A stretch of DNA of 64,000 nt. It comes from Verrucomicrobiota bacterium (GTDB lineage Bacteria; Verrucomicrobiota; Verrucomicrobiia; Opitutales; Opitutaceae). The notes under the pieces are model-generated. The model saw nothing but the letters and a program-made list of their open reading frames with translations, did no database searches and was not told the DNA's origin. The stretch covers positions 1-64,000 of the forward strand of contig JAEWKR010000068.1 in the NCBI GenBank assembly GCA_023457715.1, given 5' to 3'. Shown in pieces: positions 1 to 7,521 of the stretch. Made by a program: the position numbers and the translations under genes. Each line of letters opens with the position of its first letter. The stretch's first letter is position 1.

Positions 1-85
1 TCAACCACAGATGAACACAGATGGACTCAGATTTGGAAAAAGACCCGCCTGGATCCGTGTCCATCTGTGTTCATCTGTGGTTCAA
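1..85. repeat. Inverted repeat, 23-25 bp arms
   Basis: Arms at about 1-25 (aaccacagatgaacacag core) and 58-83 (ctgtgttcatctgtggtt core) are complementary over 23 bp without mismatch, separated by about 32 bp. The element lies downstream of the minus-strand transporter gene and could form a long hairpin. No protein-coding evidence is seen. A terminator role is possible but there is no T-tract. Confidence 0.6.
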
Positions 86-163
86 TGGGTTTGATTTGGT
101 TGCGGCGTAGCCGCTCTGGGCTCTCTGTGGCTACTTCGGAATCCAGGTTGACCGCTGGTCGCG

Positions 164-1516
164 TTAATGTGCGGCTTTGATCCGGCCTTTCCGCAGGTCC
201 TTCTGGCTGGCCATGCTGAACATCAGCGTCGCGCCCACCATGGCCCATGGGATCATGAAGTAGAAGAAGTAGGTGTAGCCCGTCCTATCCAGCAGTCGGC
301 CCAACAGCTGCATCGCGACGCCTGCGCCGATATACTGAAACGAGTTGATGCAACCCGACGCGAAAGCCGCTGCCTTCCGGCCGCCGATGTCCATCGCCGC
401 CGCCGGGCCCAGCAGGGAATGGGTCGAGTTCACCGTGAACGCCACGGCCACAAAGGCGGTCGCGATCCCAACGGCGCTATGCATTTGTGAGGCCACCAGG
501 ATCACCAGGACCTCGAGACAATAGATCCCCGCGGCCACGGGCGCACGACGCCCCTTGAAGACCCGATCGGAAATCACCCCGGAGATGAATGAACCTGCGC
601 TGGCGACAAACGGGATCAGGAACAGCACCACCGCGAAGAGCATCGAATCCAGATTGATGTGATGCACGTCCTGGAGGTAGCGGGGGAACCACTGGTCGAC
701 CGTCTGCCGCACGGCGCCCGTACAGGAATACGCCGCCGCCATGATCCAGACGTATTTATTGGTCACGATCCGCACGAGCACGTCCTTCAGGTCGGCATGC
801 ACATCGCCATCTTCGTGGTCCATCTCGCCTTTGTAGATACCGTGAAAACCGGCTTCTTCCGGCGTGTTTTTCACAAACAGCGTCACCGCGAACGTGACGA
901 TCAGCGCGATCCCCGCCGGGACCCAGAAGAGCCATCGCCAGTGTTGTGGCGGGATTTGCCAGAGCCCGACCAGCGTGAAGCCGGCGAGAATCGCCGGGCC
1001 GAGCTGGCCGATCGCCACCCGCCCGAAGTTGATCATGAACCCAAAAACGCCCGCGAAGGTGCCGCGCTCGGTCTGGCTGAACCACGCGGCATTTACCTTG
1101 ATGAATCCGGGAGCGCCGAACGATTGGGAGTACCCGTTGAGTCCCCAGAGGGTGGCGAAAAGAAACAGCGACCCGACGAACGACGATGCGCCGAACGCGA
1201 TGTTCGACAGAATCGAGCCCACGGCTCCGATGATCAGCGCCGTCTTCCCGCCCAGCCGATCGGTCAACCAGCCGTTGAGCACCTGGCCGAACGCGTATGC
1301 GTAGAAAAAAGCCGCCAGCACGTCTCCCATCGCCTCCTTCGAAAGCCCGAACTCGTCCGAGATCGATTTGTTGGCGATCGACATATTGTACCGGCACATG
1401 TAGAAGCTCGCGTACATAAAGCCGACCGTCGCCCAATTGAGACCGCGGCGCGCGCCATAACCGGGCGGCAACGTAGGCGGGACCGGAGCGGGCGCGGCGG
1501 GCTGGGAAGCACTCAT
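164..1516 (-). CDS. MFS transporter, organophosphate:phosphate antiporter (GlpT/UhpC-like)
   Basis: A 450-residue integral membrane protein with about 12 hydrophobic segments. The N-terminal stretch with YASFYMCRYNMSIANKSI and the TDRLGGK loop between helices 2 and 3 are typical of the organophosphate:phosphate antiporter branch of the major facilitator superfamily (GlpT, UhpT, UhpC). Family members exchange phosphate for sugar-phosphates or glycerol-3-phosphate across the inner membrane. The substrate here is not defined by sequence. I start at ATG 1516 (MSASQPAAP); an upstream in-frame extension to 1585 carries no family similarity. The gene diverges from pyruvate kinase, so a link to central carbon metabolism is plausible but unproven. 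Confidence 0.85.
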   Translation of the reverse strand: MSASQPAAPAPVPPTLPPGYGARRGLNWATVGFMYASFYMCRYNMSIANKSISDEFGLSKEAMGDVLAAFFYAYAFGQVLNGWLTDRLGGKTALIIGAVGSILSNIAFGASSFVGSLFLFATLWGLNGYSQSFGAPGFIKVNAAWFSQTERGTFAGVFGFMINFGRVAIGQLGPAILAGFTLVGLWQIPPQHWRWLFWVPAGIALIVTFAVTLFVKNTPEEAGFHGIYKGEMDHEDGDVHADLKDVLVRIVTNKYVWIMAAAYSCTGAVRQTVDQWFPRYLQDVHHINLDSMLFAVVLFLIPFVASAGSFISGVISDRVFKGRRAPVAAGIYCLEVLVILVASQMHSAVGIATAFVAVAFTVNSTHSLLGPAAAMDIGGRKAAAFASGCINSFQYIGAGVAMQLLGRLLDRTGYTYFFYFMIPWAMVGATLMFSMASQKDLRKGRIKAAH

Positions 1517-1656
1517 TCGGGGGCCGGTTGTAGCGGAAATGTCATAACGCGCACGGAAATTCTGGCGCTGCCGTTGCCACTTCAAACGGGGGATAGTCGC
1601 CCGAGTTTGCCGCGGCCGGGGCTGGGGGCATTAGCTGATCCGACCGGTCGACCAGG

Positions 1657-1713
1657 GTACCGGCTGAAGCCGGCGCTACGGGTCCTGACCTCGGCTGAGG
1701 CTGGCGCTATGGG
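1657..1713. repeat. Degenerate 22 bp direct repeat (CGGCTGARGCYGGCGCTAYGGG)
   Basis: Two copies at about 1661-1682 and 1692-1713 share the core cggctga-gc-ggcgcta-ggg, with three mismatches and a 31 bp period. A shortened relative (accggctgaaggcgctacgg) is at 17558-17579 after another gene, so this looks like a dispersed intergenic repeat. Each unit is itself weakly palindromic (ccggctgaagccgg). Confidence 0.5.
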
Positions 1714-1791
1714 ACCGAACCAGCGGGAGGACGGTCACGTGAATGCAAGATTCCCAACTCTGCCCAGAAGCAGAGCTTACTGATGCCCGGG

Positions 1792-1819
1792 TTGAAAATG
1801 CGGATCGTCTCGCAATAAA
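1792..1819 (+). promoter_or_regulatory. Candidate sigma70-type promoter of pyk
   Basis: TTGAAA (1792-1797), then 16 bp, then AATAAA (1814-1819). This gives 5/6 and 4/6 matches to the consensus boxes in an otherwise GC-rich context. Transcription would start near 1826, leaving a leader of about 50 nt before ATG 1875. It is a consensus match only. Confidence 0.35.
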
Positions 1820-1874
1820 TGCATGCCGCTCTCGCTTGCGCCCGGACCAAACCTATTGCACCAAACAGGGTTTC

Positions 1875-3299
1875 ATGAGCGCTTCCGACCAGATCCGTCG
1901 CACCAAAATCATCTTCACGCTGGGTCCCGCCACCGAAAGCGAGGAGATGCTGGAGAAACTGATCCGCATGGGCGCCGACATCGTTCGGCTCAACATGGCG
2001 CACGCGAAGCATGACTGGACGCGGATGGTGATCCGCCGGATCCGGCAGGTCAGCCAGCGCATCGGGCGCGACGTGGCCATCATGATGGATATCAAAGGTC
2101 CGGAGATCCGGACCGGCGACGTGGCGGCGCCGATGGAGCTCAAGGCAGGCGAGATCTTCGACTTCACCGTCAAACCCGGCGGCGAGGATCGCGAGGTGCG
2201 GTCGGTCGACGTGAATTACAAGGACCTCGTCAATGACATCAAGGTCGGCGACACCGTGCTGGTGGACAACGGGTTGCTGCGGCTCGAGGTGCTGACCAAG
2301 GACGAGGCGCGCATCCGCTGCCGCGTGCTGATCCCGGGCGAACTCAAGTCGCGCCGGCACATCAACCTCCCGGGCGTGAAGGTCAACCTGCCCTCCTTCA
2401 CCGAGAAGGACCGGGCGGACACGACGGTTGGTCTGGAGGAGGGGATCGATTTTGTGGCCCTGTCCTTCGTTCGCGAGGCGGCCGACATTGAGCTCCTGCG
2501 CAACTTCCTGGTGGAGAAGAAGTCGAAAGTCCGCATCATCGCGAAGATCGAGGACCAGTCGGCGATCGCGAACCTGATGGAGATCGTGCAGGCGTGCGAC
2601 GGGTTGATGGTCGCGCGCGGCGATCTCGGGATCGAGTGCCCGTTCGAAGAATTGCCGGTCATTCAGCGGCGGGCGGTGAACGCGTGCCTGTCCCACGGGC
2701 GGCCGGTCATCATCGCAACGCACATGCTGGAGTCGATGATCACCCAGCCCGTGCCCACGCGCGCGGAGATCACCGACGTGGCCAATGCGGTCTACGAATC
2801 AGCCGACTGCGTGATGCTCTCCGGCGAAACGACGATCGGCAAATACCCGATCGAGTGCGTGCAGATGCTGGATACCATTGCGCGCCGGATCGAGATGGAC
2901 GAGTCGAAGCACGCCCATTCCACCTCCACCTTTACGGGGGAGCGGATGAAGGTCCTGCACTCGGCGGTCGTGCTCGCCAACGAGATGCATCGTTCGAAGC
3001 TGCTGACCTTCACCCGGCACGGCTTCATGGCGCAGGGGCTCGCGATTCTGCGGCCAACCCATTCGCCCATTCTCGCGTTCACGCCTTCGGTGGAGGTGTA
3101 CCGCCAGTTGCGGCTGTTGCGTGCGGTCGAACCCTTCCTGATGCCGCTCGCGTCGGAGCCCAACGAGACGATCGAGAACGCGATTGCGATGCTGCGACGG
3201 GATGGCCGGGTGAGTGCCGGCGACAAGATCGTGATCTGCACCGACATCCTCGCCCAGGACCGTCTGGTCGACAGCGTCCAGCTGCGGACGATCCGGTGA
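1875..3299 (+). CDS. pyk: Pyruvate kinase
   Basis: This 474-residue enzyme converts phosphoenolpyruvate and ADP to pyruvate and ATP, the last step of glycolysis, in the cytoplasm. The N-terminus RRTKIIFTLGPATESEEML is the family hallmark. MMDIKGPEIRTGD follows, and the central IIAKIEDQSAIANLMEI plus VARGDLGIECPFEELP segments form the catalytic (beta/alpha)8 barrel with the K+/Mg2+ and PEP-binding residues. The inserted B domain lies between about residues 75 and 170, and the C-terminal regulatory domain follows residue ~345. The length is normal. ATG 1875 is chosen because conservation begins right after it. A tandem-repeat hairpin follows the stop codon by 5 nt. Confidence 0.96.
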   Translation: MSASDQIRRTKIIFTLGPATESEEMLEKLIRMGADIVRLNMAHAKHDWTRMVIRRIRQVSQRIGRDVAIMMDIKGPEIRTGDVAAPMELKAGEIFDFTVKPGGEDREVRSVDVNYKDLVNDIKVGDTVLVDNGLLRLEVLTKDEARIRCRVLIPGELKSRRHINLPGVKVNLPSFTEKDRADTTVGLEEGIDFVALSFVREAADIELLRNFLVEKKSKVRIIAKIEDQSAIANLMEIVQACDGLMVARGDLGIECPFEELPVIQRRAVNACLSHGRPVIIATHMLESMITQPVPTRAEITDVANAVYESADCVMLSGETTIGKYPIECVQMLDTIARRIEMDESKHAHSTSTFTGERMKVLHSAVVLANEMHRSKLLTFTRHGFMAQGLAILRPTHSPILAFTPSVEVYRQLRLLRAVEPFLMPLASEPNETIENAIAMLRRDGRVSAGDKIVICTDILAQDRLVDSVQLRTIR

Positions 3300-3303
3300 G
3301 GGG

Positions 3304-3371
3304 AAAGTGAAAGTGAAAGTGAAAGTGAAAGTGGGGGGCGCGCCCCCGTTTGACTCTCACTTTCACTTTTC
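3304..3371. repeat. (GTGAAA)n tandem-repeat hairpin after pyk
   Basis: Five units of a 6 bp repeat (gtgaaa) at 3304-3333 are followed by the GC palindrome gggggcgcgccccc and then the complementary arm tcactttcactttt (3356-3370). The RNA could fold into a long stem ending in U residues, so it may also terminate pyk. It is one of many such elements in the window. Confidence 0.7.
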
Positions 3372-3421
3372 TTGCGGGATTTTTGGGCCTGGGGGTTATA
3401 GGGGTGTGATCTCCCCCTGCC

Positions 3422-3721
3422 ATGCCCACCTCCTCTCCTGATCCTCTCCCGTCCGTCCTTGCCAGGTGGCAGGTGAGCCCCCGGCGCGAGCCCGCATTCC
3501 GGGCCCTGGTGGCGCGACGCATCCAGGCGGCGGCTTCGCCTTCAACCTGGGCGCGGTTCGCCCGGGCGCACGCGCCCTTGGTCAGCACGCTGTTACTGGG
3601 CGCGTTGGCGGTGGGTGGCTGGACCGGGATGGCCAGGGCCGAGGCGCGGGGGGATGCGAGCCGGACGGCCATCGCGACGTCCTATGTGAACTCGCTCGAT
3701 GCCCGCACGATGAATCACTGA
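3422..3721 (+). CDS. Small membrane protein, probable anti-sigma factor (CnrY-like position)
   Basis: A 99-residue protein with a basic N-terminal region (residues 1-48, including WQVSPRREPAFRALVARR), one hydrophobic segment at about 52-70 and a short C-terminal tail. It is the first gene of a three-gene unit: 1 nt separates it from the putative periplasmic sensor, which overlaps the ECF sigma gene by 1 nt. Gene order, sizes (99/143/208 residues) and topology match cnrY-cnrX-cnrH of Cupriavidus, where CnrY (95 residues) is a membrane-bound anti-sigma. Sequence similarity to CnrY is not evident by eye, so the role is inferred from context. I expect the cytosolic N-terminus to hold the sigma factor. 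Confidence 0.6.
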   Translation: MPTSSPDPLPSVLARWQVSPRREPAFRALVARRIQAAASPSTWARFARAHAPLVSTLLLGALAVGGWTGMARAEARGDASRTAIATSYVNSLDARTMNH

Positions 3722-3722
3722 G

Positions 3723-4154
3723 ATGAAGCACTGGCTCATCACCCTCTTTCTGGCCCTCGCGGCCGCGCTGGGTTCCTACGCGGCGTTTTACACGTGGCAC
3801 CGGCCGTCGGCTGAGGTGCGGGCCGCGGTCTCGTCCGGCGATCCGCTGGAGTGGTTGCGGGCGGAATTCCAGCTTAGCCCCGACCAGTTCGACAGGATCA
3901 AGACGCTGCACGAGCGCTACGGCGATGTGTGCGCGGAGCACTGCCGGCTGATCCACGAGGCGCGTCAGGAGCAGCGGCCGGCGGCGGAGATTGCGCGTCT
4001 GGAGCAAACCTGCGTGGCGAGCATGACCGCCCATTTTCAACAGGTGGCGGCCATCATGGGGCCGGAGCAGGGACCCCGTTACCTCGCCACAATCCTCCCG
4101 TGCGTGAAGGGCTACGAGCATCACGGCGCCCCCAGTTTGAAACCGCAGCCGTGA
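3723..4154 (+). CDS. Periplasmic metal-sensor protein, CnrX/Spy-CpxP-like
   Basis: A 143-residue protein with an N-terminal membrane anchor or uncleaved signal (MKHWLITLFLALAAALGSYAA) and a helical periplasmic domain. The segment LSPDQFDRIKTLHERY resembles the LTxxQ-type motif of the CpxP/Spy/CnrX fold. Potential metal ligands cluster in LHERYGDVCAEHCRLIHEA (His and Cys at helical spacing), with further Cys and His in CVASMTAHF. In the CnrYXH system the equivalent protein binds Ni/Co and releases the sigma factor through the anti-sigma. Here the extra cysteines suggest a softer metal such as Cu, Ag or Hg, which is inference. The stop overlaps the start of the sigma gene (TGATG). Confidence 0.7.
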   Translation: MKHWLITLFLALAAALGSYAAFYTWHRPSAEVRAAVSSGDPLEWLRAEFQLSPDQFDRIKTLHERYGDVCAEHCRLIHEARQEQRPAAEIARLEQTCVASMTAHFQQVAAIMGPEQGPRYLATILPCVKGYEHHGAPSLKPQP

Positions 4155-4780
4155 TGGCCGTGGCGCCGAGCACCGCAGAAACGCCTGAGGCGATGGATGA
4201 TCGCACCCTGATGGGGCGCGTGCAGCTCGGCGACGAAGCCGCGCTGGCGACCCTGATGGAGCGGTGGGAACTGCCGGTGAAAGCGGTGATTGCCCGTCTG
4301 GTGCTGAACACGGGAGAGGCGGAGGATCTCGCCCAGGAGACGTTCGTTCGCGTCTGGCAGCAGCGAGCGAAGTTTCGCGCGGGCGCGGCTTTCCGACCGT
4401 GGATTTTCGCCATTGCAGTGAACCTCGCGCGCAACCGGCTGCGGTGGTGGCGGCGACGTCCGGCGGTGGCGCTGGAGGAATGGACGGAATTGCGCGGCGA
4501 GGGTGCGGCGGGTGGCGGTTTTGCGCCATTGGGAAAGATGACCGCAGCGGCTCCCGCCGGAGGCGCGGCGGCGTTGGAGCGGGCGGAAGTGGGCGCGGCC
4601 GTCCGCGACGCCATCGCCGAACTGCCGGCGGACCAGCGCGAAGCGCTCGTGCTGTTCGAGTATGAGCAGCTGTCCCATGCCGAGATCGCCGACGTGGTGG
4701 GCGCGACTCCGAAAGCGGTGGAAACGCGGCTTTATCGCGCCCGCGAGCGCCTGCGGAAGAGCCTGGCGGGGTTGATCTGA
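4154..4780 (+). CDS. ECF-type RNA polymerase sigma factor (CnrH-like position)
   Basis: A 208-residue sigma70-family protein of the extracytoplasmic function class. The sigma-2 region (residues ~20-95) shows GEAEDLAQETFVRVWQ and PWIFAIAVNLARNRLRWWRR. After a glycine/alanine-rich linker (~105-135), the sigma-4 region has LPADQREALVLFEYEQLSH and an HTH ending ATPKAVETRLYRARERLRK. ATG 4154 overlaps the upstream stop by one base, implying translational coupling. With the small membrane protein and periplasmic sensor upstream it forms a transmembrane signalling unit. A likely target is the cysteine-pair protein downstream, though I could not identify an ECF promoter in the gap. Confidence 0.88.
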   Translation: MAVAPSTAETPEAMDDRTLMGRVQLGDEAALATLMERWELPVKAVIARLVLNTGEAEDLAQETFVRVWQQRAKFRAGAAFRPWIFAIAVNLARNRLRWWRRRPAVALEEWTELRGEGAAGGGFAPLGKMTAAAPAGGAAALERAEVGAAVRDAIAELPADQREALVLFEYEQLSHAEIADVVGATPKAVETRLYRARERLRKSLAGLI

Positions 4781-4786
4781 GGAAAA

Positions 4787-4827
4787 AACTGAAAAGCTGA
4801 AAAGCTGAAACGCTGAAATGCTGAGAC
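4787..4827. repeat. (CTGAAAAG)n 8 bp tandem repeat
   Basis: Four and a half units of ctgaaaag/ctgaaacg/ctgaaatg follow the sigma-factor stop. The same unit type recurs at 14310-14337. No complementary arm is seen here, unlike most of the other elements. Confidence 0.6.
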
Positions 4828-4929
4828 GGACGCCCTTCCACCCCTCGCAAGGCTCGCGGTCCTTTCCGCAAAGGGCGCGCAGCCCGAAGTCGCCAATCTG
4901 GCATGCTTAACCCGTATCCCTTTTTCCCA

Positions 4930-5343
4930 ATGAAAAACCTGCTGATTACCCTGTTCCTCGCTCTCGGCTTGACGGCGTTTGCCGCCAACGAAACGCCGGC
5001 CGCCGACAAAGCGTGCTGTGACAAAGAAACGGCCGCTTGCTGCGGCGCCGACGCCGCCTGCTGCAAGGAAAAGAAGGACTGCTGCAAGGACGGAGCCTGC
5101 TGCGAGAAGGCGGCCGCTTGCTGCAAGGAAAAGACGGGCGAGGCCACGTGTTGCCCGGCCGATGGCGCGGGGGCCAAGCCCGCCTGCTGCAAGCCGGGCG
5201 CCGAGTGCTGCAAGAACGGCGGCGGCGAGTGCTGCAAGGCGAAGGAGAAGCAGGCCGCCATGAAGTCCGGCGGTTGCTGCGCGGTGGAGCAGAAACCGGT
5301 GGCGGCGGCGGCGAGCTGCTGCAGCGCAAAGCCGTCGGCCTAA
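4930..5343 (+). CDS. Secreted protein with 12 Cys-Cys pairs, putative metal-binding
   Basis: A 137-residue protein with a signal peptide (MKNLLITLFLALGLTAFAA, predicted cleavage after AFA). The mature part contains 24 cysteines, every one of them in a CC dipeptide, spaced mostly 3-10 residues apart by Lys/Ala/Glu-rich linkers (KEKKDCCKDGACCEKAAACC). No other domain is visible. Dense cysteine pairs suggest binding of soft metal ions (Cu+, Ag+, Hg2+, Zn2+, Cd2+), like a periplasmic metallothionein. The signal peptide closely resembles that of the CnrX-like protein upstream (MKHWLITLFLALAAALGSYA), hinting at a shared origin or shared export. I start at ATG 4930; the upstream in-frame ATG at 4903 would disrupt the signal peptide. 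No named family is recognised. Confidence 0.8.
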   Translation: MKNLLITLFLALGLTAFAANETPAADKACCDKETAACCGADAACCKEKKDCCKDGACCEKAAACCKEKTGEATCCPADGAGAKPACCKPGAECCKNGGGECCKAKEKQAAMKSGGCCAVEQKPVAAAASCCSAKPSA

Positions 5344-5393
5344 GGAGTGATCGGCGTCAGGCGATAGACGATAGGCCGGAAGGTCCGTCCCTC

Positions 5394-5430
5394 CCGGCCT
5401 TCTGGCCCTCCGGCCTCCCGGCTCTCCGAC
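5394..5430. repeat. Short CT-rich copy of the GGCCNGAG repeat
   Basis: ccggccttctggccctccgg is the complement of the (gagggccr)n units found at 5993-6086 and 7345-7428. Here it sits in the convergent gap between the cysteine-pair gene and the GNAT gene. Confidence 0.5.
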
Positions 5431-5943
5431 CTACACCAGCGATTTGTAAAAGACGGTGGTGCTGCACGGGCGACCGTCCGGGAACAGCGCGTAATTGGGT
5501 ATGACGCCACACCGCGTCCACCCGTTGCGGGCATACAGTCGCTCCGCGTCGCCACCGGTGACAGTGTCGAGCACCAGGAGCGAACGACCGACGTCGCGGG
5601 CGGCCTGTTCCGCCGCCGCAAGCAGGGACGCCGCCATCCCGCGGCGGCGCGCCCGACGATGGACCAGCATCTTGGCCACGTCCGCGCGGTGCGGTTGGTT
5701 TTCCGGGAGATTCAAGATCACCGTGACGGTACCGACGATCCCGCGGTCATCGTCGGCAACCAGAATGAGGCGTTCGCCGCGTTCCGCACTGGCTGCGCTG
5801 GCCTGCCAAAAAGCGTCCGCCTTGGCCCGAGTCAATGGCGACATGAAGCTGACGGACGCGCCGCCGTCCACGCAGTCGATCAGCACGTCGCTGAGTTGGC
5901 GGATATCATCCGAGGTCGCGTTTCGAAGGGGACGAGGGGACAT
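5431..5943 (-). CDS. GNAT-family N-acetyltransferase
   Basis: This 170-residue enzyme of the Gcn5-related superfamily transfers acetyl from acetyl-CoA to an amine. Motif A is visible as KMLVHRRARRRGMAASLLAA (the R/Q-x-x-G-x-G/A acetyl-CoA pyrophosphate loop, about residues 90-110). Motif B follows near LVLDTVTGGDAERLYARNGW, including the typical [Y/F]xxxGW end of the fold. The substrate cannot be predicted. The gene is convergent with the cysteine-pair gene, and a large tandem-repeat block lies immediately upstream. Confidence 0.88.
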   Translation of the reverse strand: MSPRPLRNATSDDIRQLSDVLIDCVDGGASVSFMSPLTRAKADAFWQASAASAERGERLILVADDDRGIVGTVTVILNLPENQPHRADVAKMLVHRRARRRGMAASLLAAAEQAARDVGRSLLVLDTVTGGDAERLYARNGWTRCGVIPNYALFPDGRPCSTTVFYKSLV

Positions 5944-5992
5944 GACGGGAGGGTTGGGGGAGCCGATGGGACGCAGATTTCGTACCAGAGCG

Positions 5993-6190
5993 CCGGAGGG
6001 CCGGAGGGCCGGAGGGCCAGAGGGCCGGAAGGCCGGAGGGCCAGAGGGCCAGAGGGCCAGAAGGCCAGAAGGCCGGAGGGCCGGTGGTCCGACCTTCGGA
6101 TCGCGTCCCCTTAGCCTTCGATTCCGGCCCTCATTCCCTCATTCCCTTACTCCCTCACTCCCTCCTTCCCCTCACTCCCTCCTCCCCTGA
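5993..6190. repeat. Composite (GAGGGCCR)n / (CTCCCTCA)n repeat block
   Basis: A purine-biased run of about eleven 8 bp units (gagggccg, gagggcca, gaaggcca) spans 5993-6086. A C/T-rich run of ctccctca-type units follows at 6125-6188. GAGGG and CCCTC can pair, so the block can fold back on itself. A second copy with the same order and orientation is at 7345-7496, and the two copies flank the 6265-7344 gene. Confidence 0.75.
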
Positions 6191-6264
6191 AGGGTTTGCC
6201 GTCCTCGCGCCGTTGATTATCCTGCCCCCGCTGGCCAACCGCCGGCGGTTGGCGCGTCCTTCCT

Positions 6265-7344
6265 GTGCGCTTTTGGCTTCTCACCCGCGTTGTCCTGTTC
6301 GGCTCGTTGCTCGCGGCCACCGCGGGCGCGGGTGAAACGGCTGCGCCTGCCGGCGCGCCGGAACCATTCCCCGCCGCGTACACGCCGCCGGTCGACCCGG
6401 CGGAGGTGATGGCGCTGGACCCCGACCTCCTCCGGATATTCGAAACGCGCGTCACGGCGCGCCGCAACGAACGGCAGACGCTGCAGCAGATCCTCGACAC
6501 GCTGCTGGACCCCGGCGCCCTGGGGTTCGTTTATGAAGCGCACTCCACCTACGACGTCCGCGAGACGCTGCGCCGACGCCGGGGCAACTGCGTGTCTTTC
6601 GCCCTCTGTATCATCGCCCTCTGCCGCCATTTTGGTCTTCCCGCCTATCCCCAGGTCATCCCGCTTCCTTCCAAATGGGACCGGATCGGACAGCACGTGG
6701 TGAACCTGCATCACATGAACGTCCGTGTGATCGGCTCCGAAAGCGCGTACCTCGTCGACCTCCGCCCCGATCTTGTCCCCGCGGGCGAAGTCAGGTTGCG
6801 GCGCGTGGTGCCGGACGCGCGCGCCCTGGCCATCTTCTACTCGAACGTCGGCTTTTTCCAATTGGTCGCCGGACGCGCGGATGAGGCCTTTGCCGCCATG
6901 ACCCAAGCCACGCAGATCGACCCGACCTTTGCCGACGGGTGGACCAACCGGGGCGTTCTTCTTGCCCGCAAAGGCGATCTCACGGCCGCGCGGGCGGCAT
7001 TTGAACGGTCGCTCGCACTGAACCGGCGTCAGGAGATGGCACTCCTCGGCCTGGTCGGCGTGCTCCATCGGCTCGGCGGAGCGGACGATCTGAAGCTCGC
7101 TGCCAAACTGGAGCGGCGAGCCCGGGCGGTGCGGGACGCGAATCCGTACTACCGCGAGAAACTCGCGCAGGACGCGCGGGATCAGCACGACTGGCTCCGG
7201 GCCGAGCGCGAATTCAAGCAGGCGGTGCGCCTCAAGCCCGATGAGCCCACGTTCCGTTTCCAATGGATTCACGCGCTGCGGGAGCTTGGCCGGACGAACG
7301 AAGCCGACCGCCAGCAACGTCGGCTCGACCGAATGCGTCAGTGA
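6265..7344 (+). CDS. Secreted transglutaminase-like / TPR protein
   Basis: A 359-residue protein with an N-terminal signal peptide (FWLLTRVVLFGSLLAATAGA). Residues ~85-180 look like a transglutaminase-like cysteine peptidase core: Cys in RRRGNCVSFALCIIALCRHF, His in HVVNLHHMNV and Asp in YLVDLRPD give a plausible C-H-D triad. Residues ~190-350 form tetratricopeptide repeats (FYSNVGFFQLVAGRADEAF; WTNRGVLLARKGDLTAARAA). The start is GTG 6265. Such proteins often process or cross-link envelope proteins, but no substrate is evident. It is flanked on both sides by copies of the same composite repeat, and its stop lies at the edge of the right-hand copy. Confidence 0.75.
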   Translation: MRFWLLTRVVLFGSLLAATAGAGETAAPAGAPEPFPAAYTPPVDPAEVMALDPDLLRIFETRVTARRNERQTLQQILDTLLDPGALGFVYEAHSTYDVRETLRRRRGNCVSFALCIIALCRHFGLPAYPQVIPLPSKWDRIGQHVVNLHHMNVRVIGSESAYLVDLRPDLVPAGEVRLRRVVPDARALAIFYSNVGFFQLVAGRADEAFAAMTQATQIDPTFADGWTNRGVLLARKGDLTAARAAFERSLALNRRQEMALLGLVGVLHRLGGADDLKLAAKLERRARAVRDANPYYREKLAQDARDQHDWLRAEREFKQAVRLKPDEPTFRFQWIHALRELGRTNEADRQQRRLDRMRQ

Positions 7345-7496
7345 GCCGGAGGGCCAGAGGGCCGGAGGGCCGGAGGGCCAGAGGGCCAGAGGGCCGGAGG
7401 GCCGGAGGGCCAGAGGGCCGGAAGGCCCTCAAGCCCTCACTCCCTCACTCCCTCAATCCCTCAATCCCTCAATCCCTCAATCCCTCAATCCCTCAT
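7345..7496. repeat. Second composite (GAGGGCCR)n / (CCCTCAAT)n repeat block
   Basis: About ten gagggccr-type 8 bp units (7345-7428) are followed by ccctcact/ccctcaat units (7430-7496). Order and orientation match 5993-6190, giving direct repeats around the TPR gene. The following hydrolase gene starts 25 nt after the block. Confidence 0.75.
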
Positions 7497-7521
7497 TGGA
7501 CTTGCGCGGGAAGTCGTTACG

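Larger units (their letters stand above)
1517..1874. other. Intergenic region between transporter and pyk
   Basis: This 358 bp divergent gap holds no convincing gene. It contains a degenerate 22 bp direct repeat and a candidate pyk promoter, both listed separately. An in-frame upstream extension of pyk to 1743 lacks similarity to the family and was not used. Confidence 0.6.

Noticed and set aside
659..1783. 374-codon plus-strand frame opposite the OPA transporter
   Set aside because: Antisense of a well-supported membrane protein; His/Arg/Asp-rich without motifs.
3304..3371. Firm call as the pyk terminator
   Set aside because: The stem could terminate transcription, but the same architecture appears at many non-terminal places, so it is listed as a repeat with termination only as a possibility.
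3582..5261. 559-codon minus-strand frame over the sigma module and CC protein
   Set aside because: Its LQQ-rich section is just the complement of the Cys-pair codons (tgctgc); no independent evidence.
5993..7496. Possible CRISPR array
   Set aside because: Units are only 8 bp, contiguous and without spacers, and no cas gene is present.
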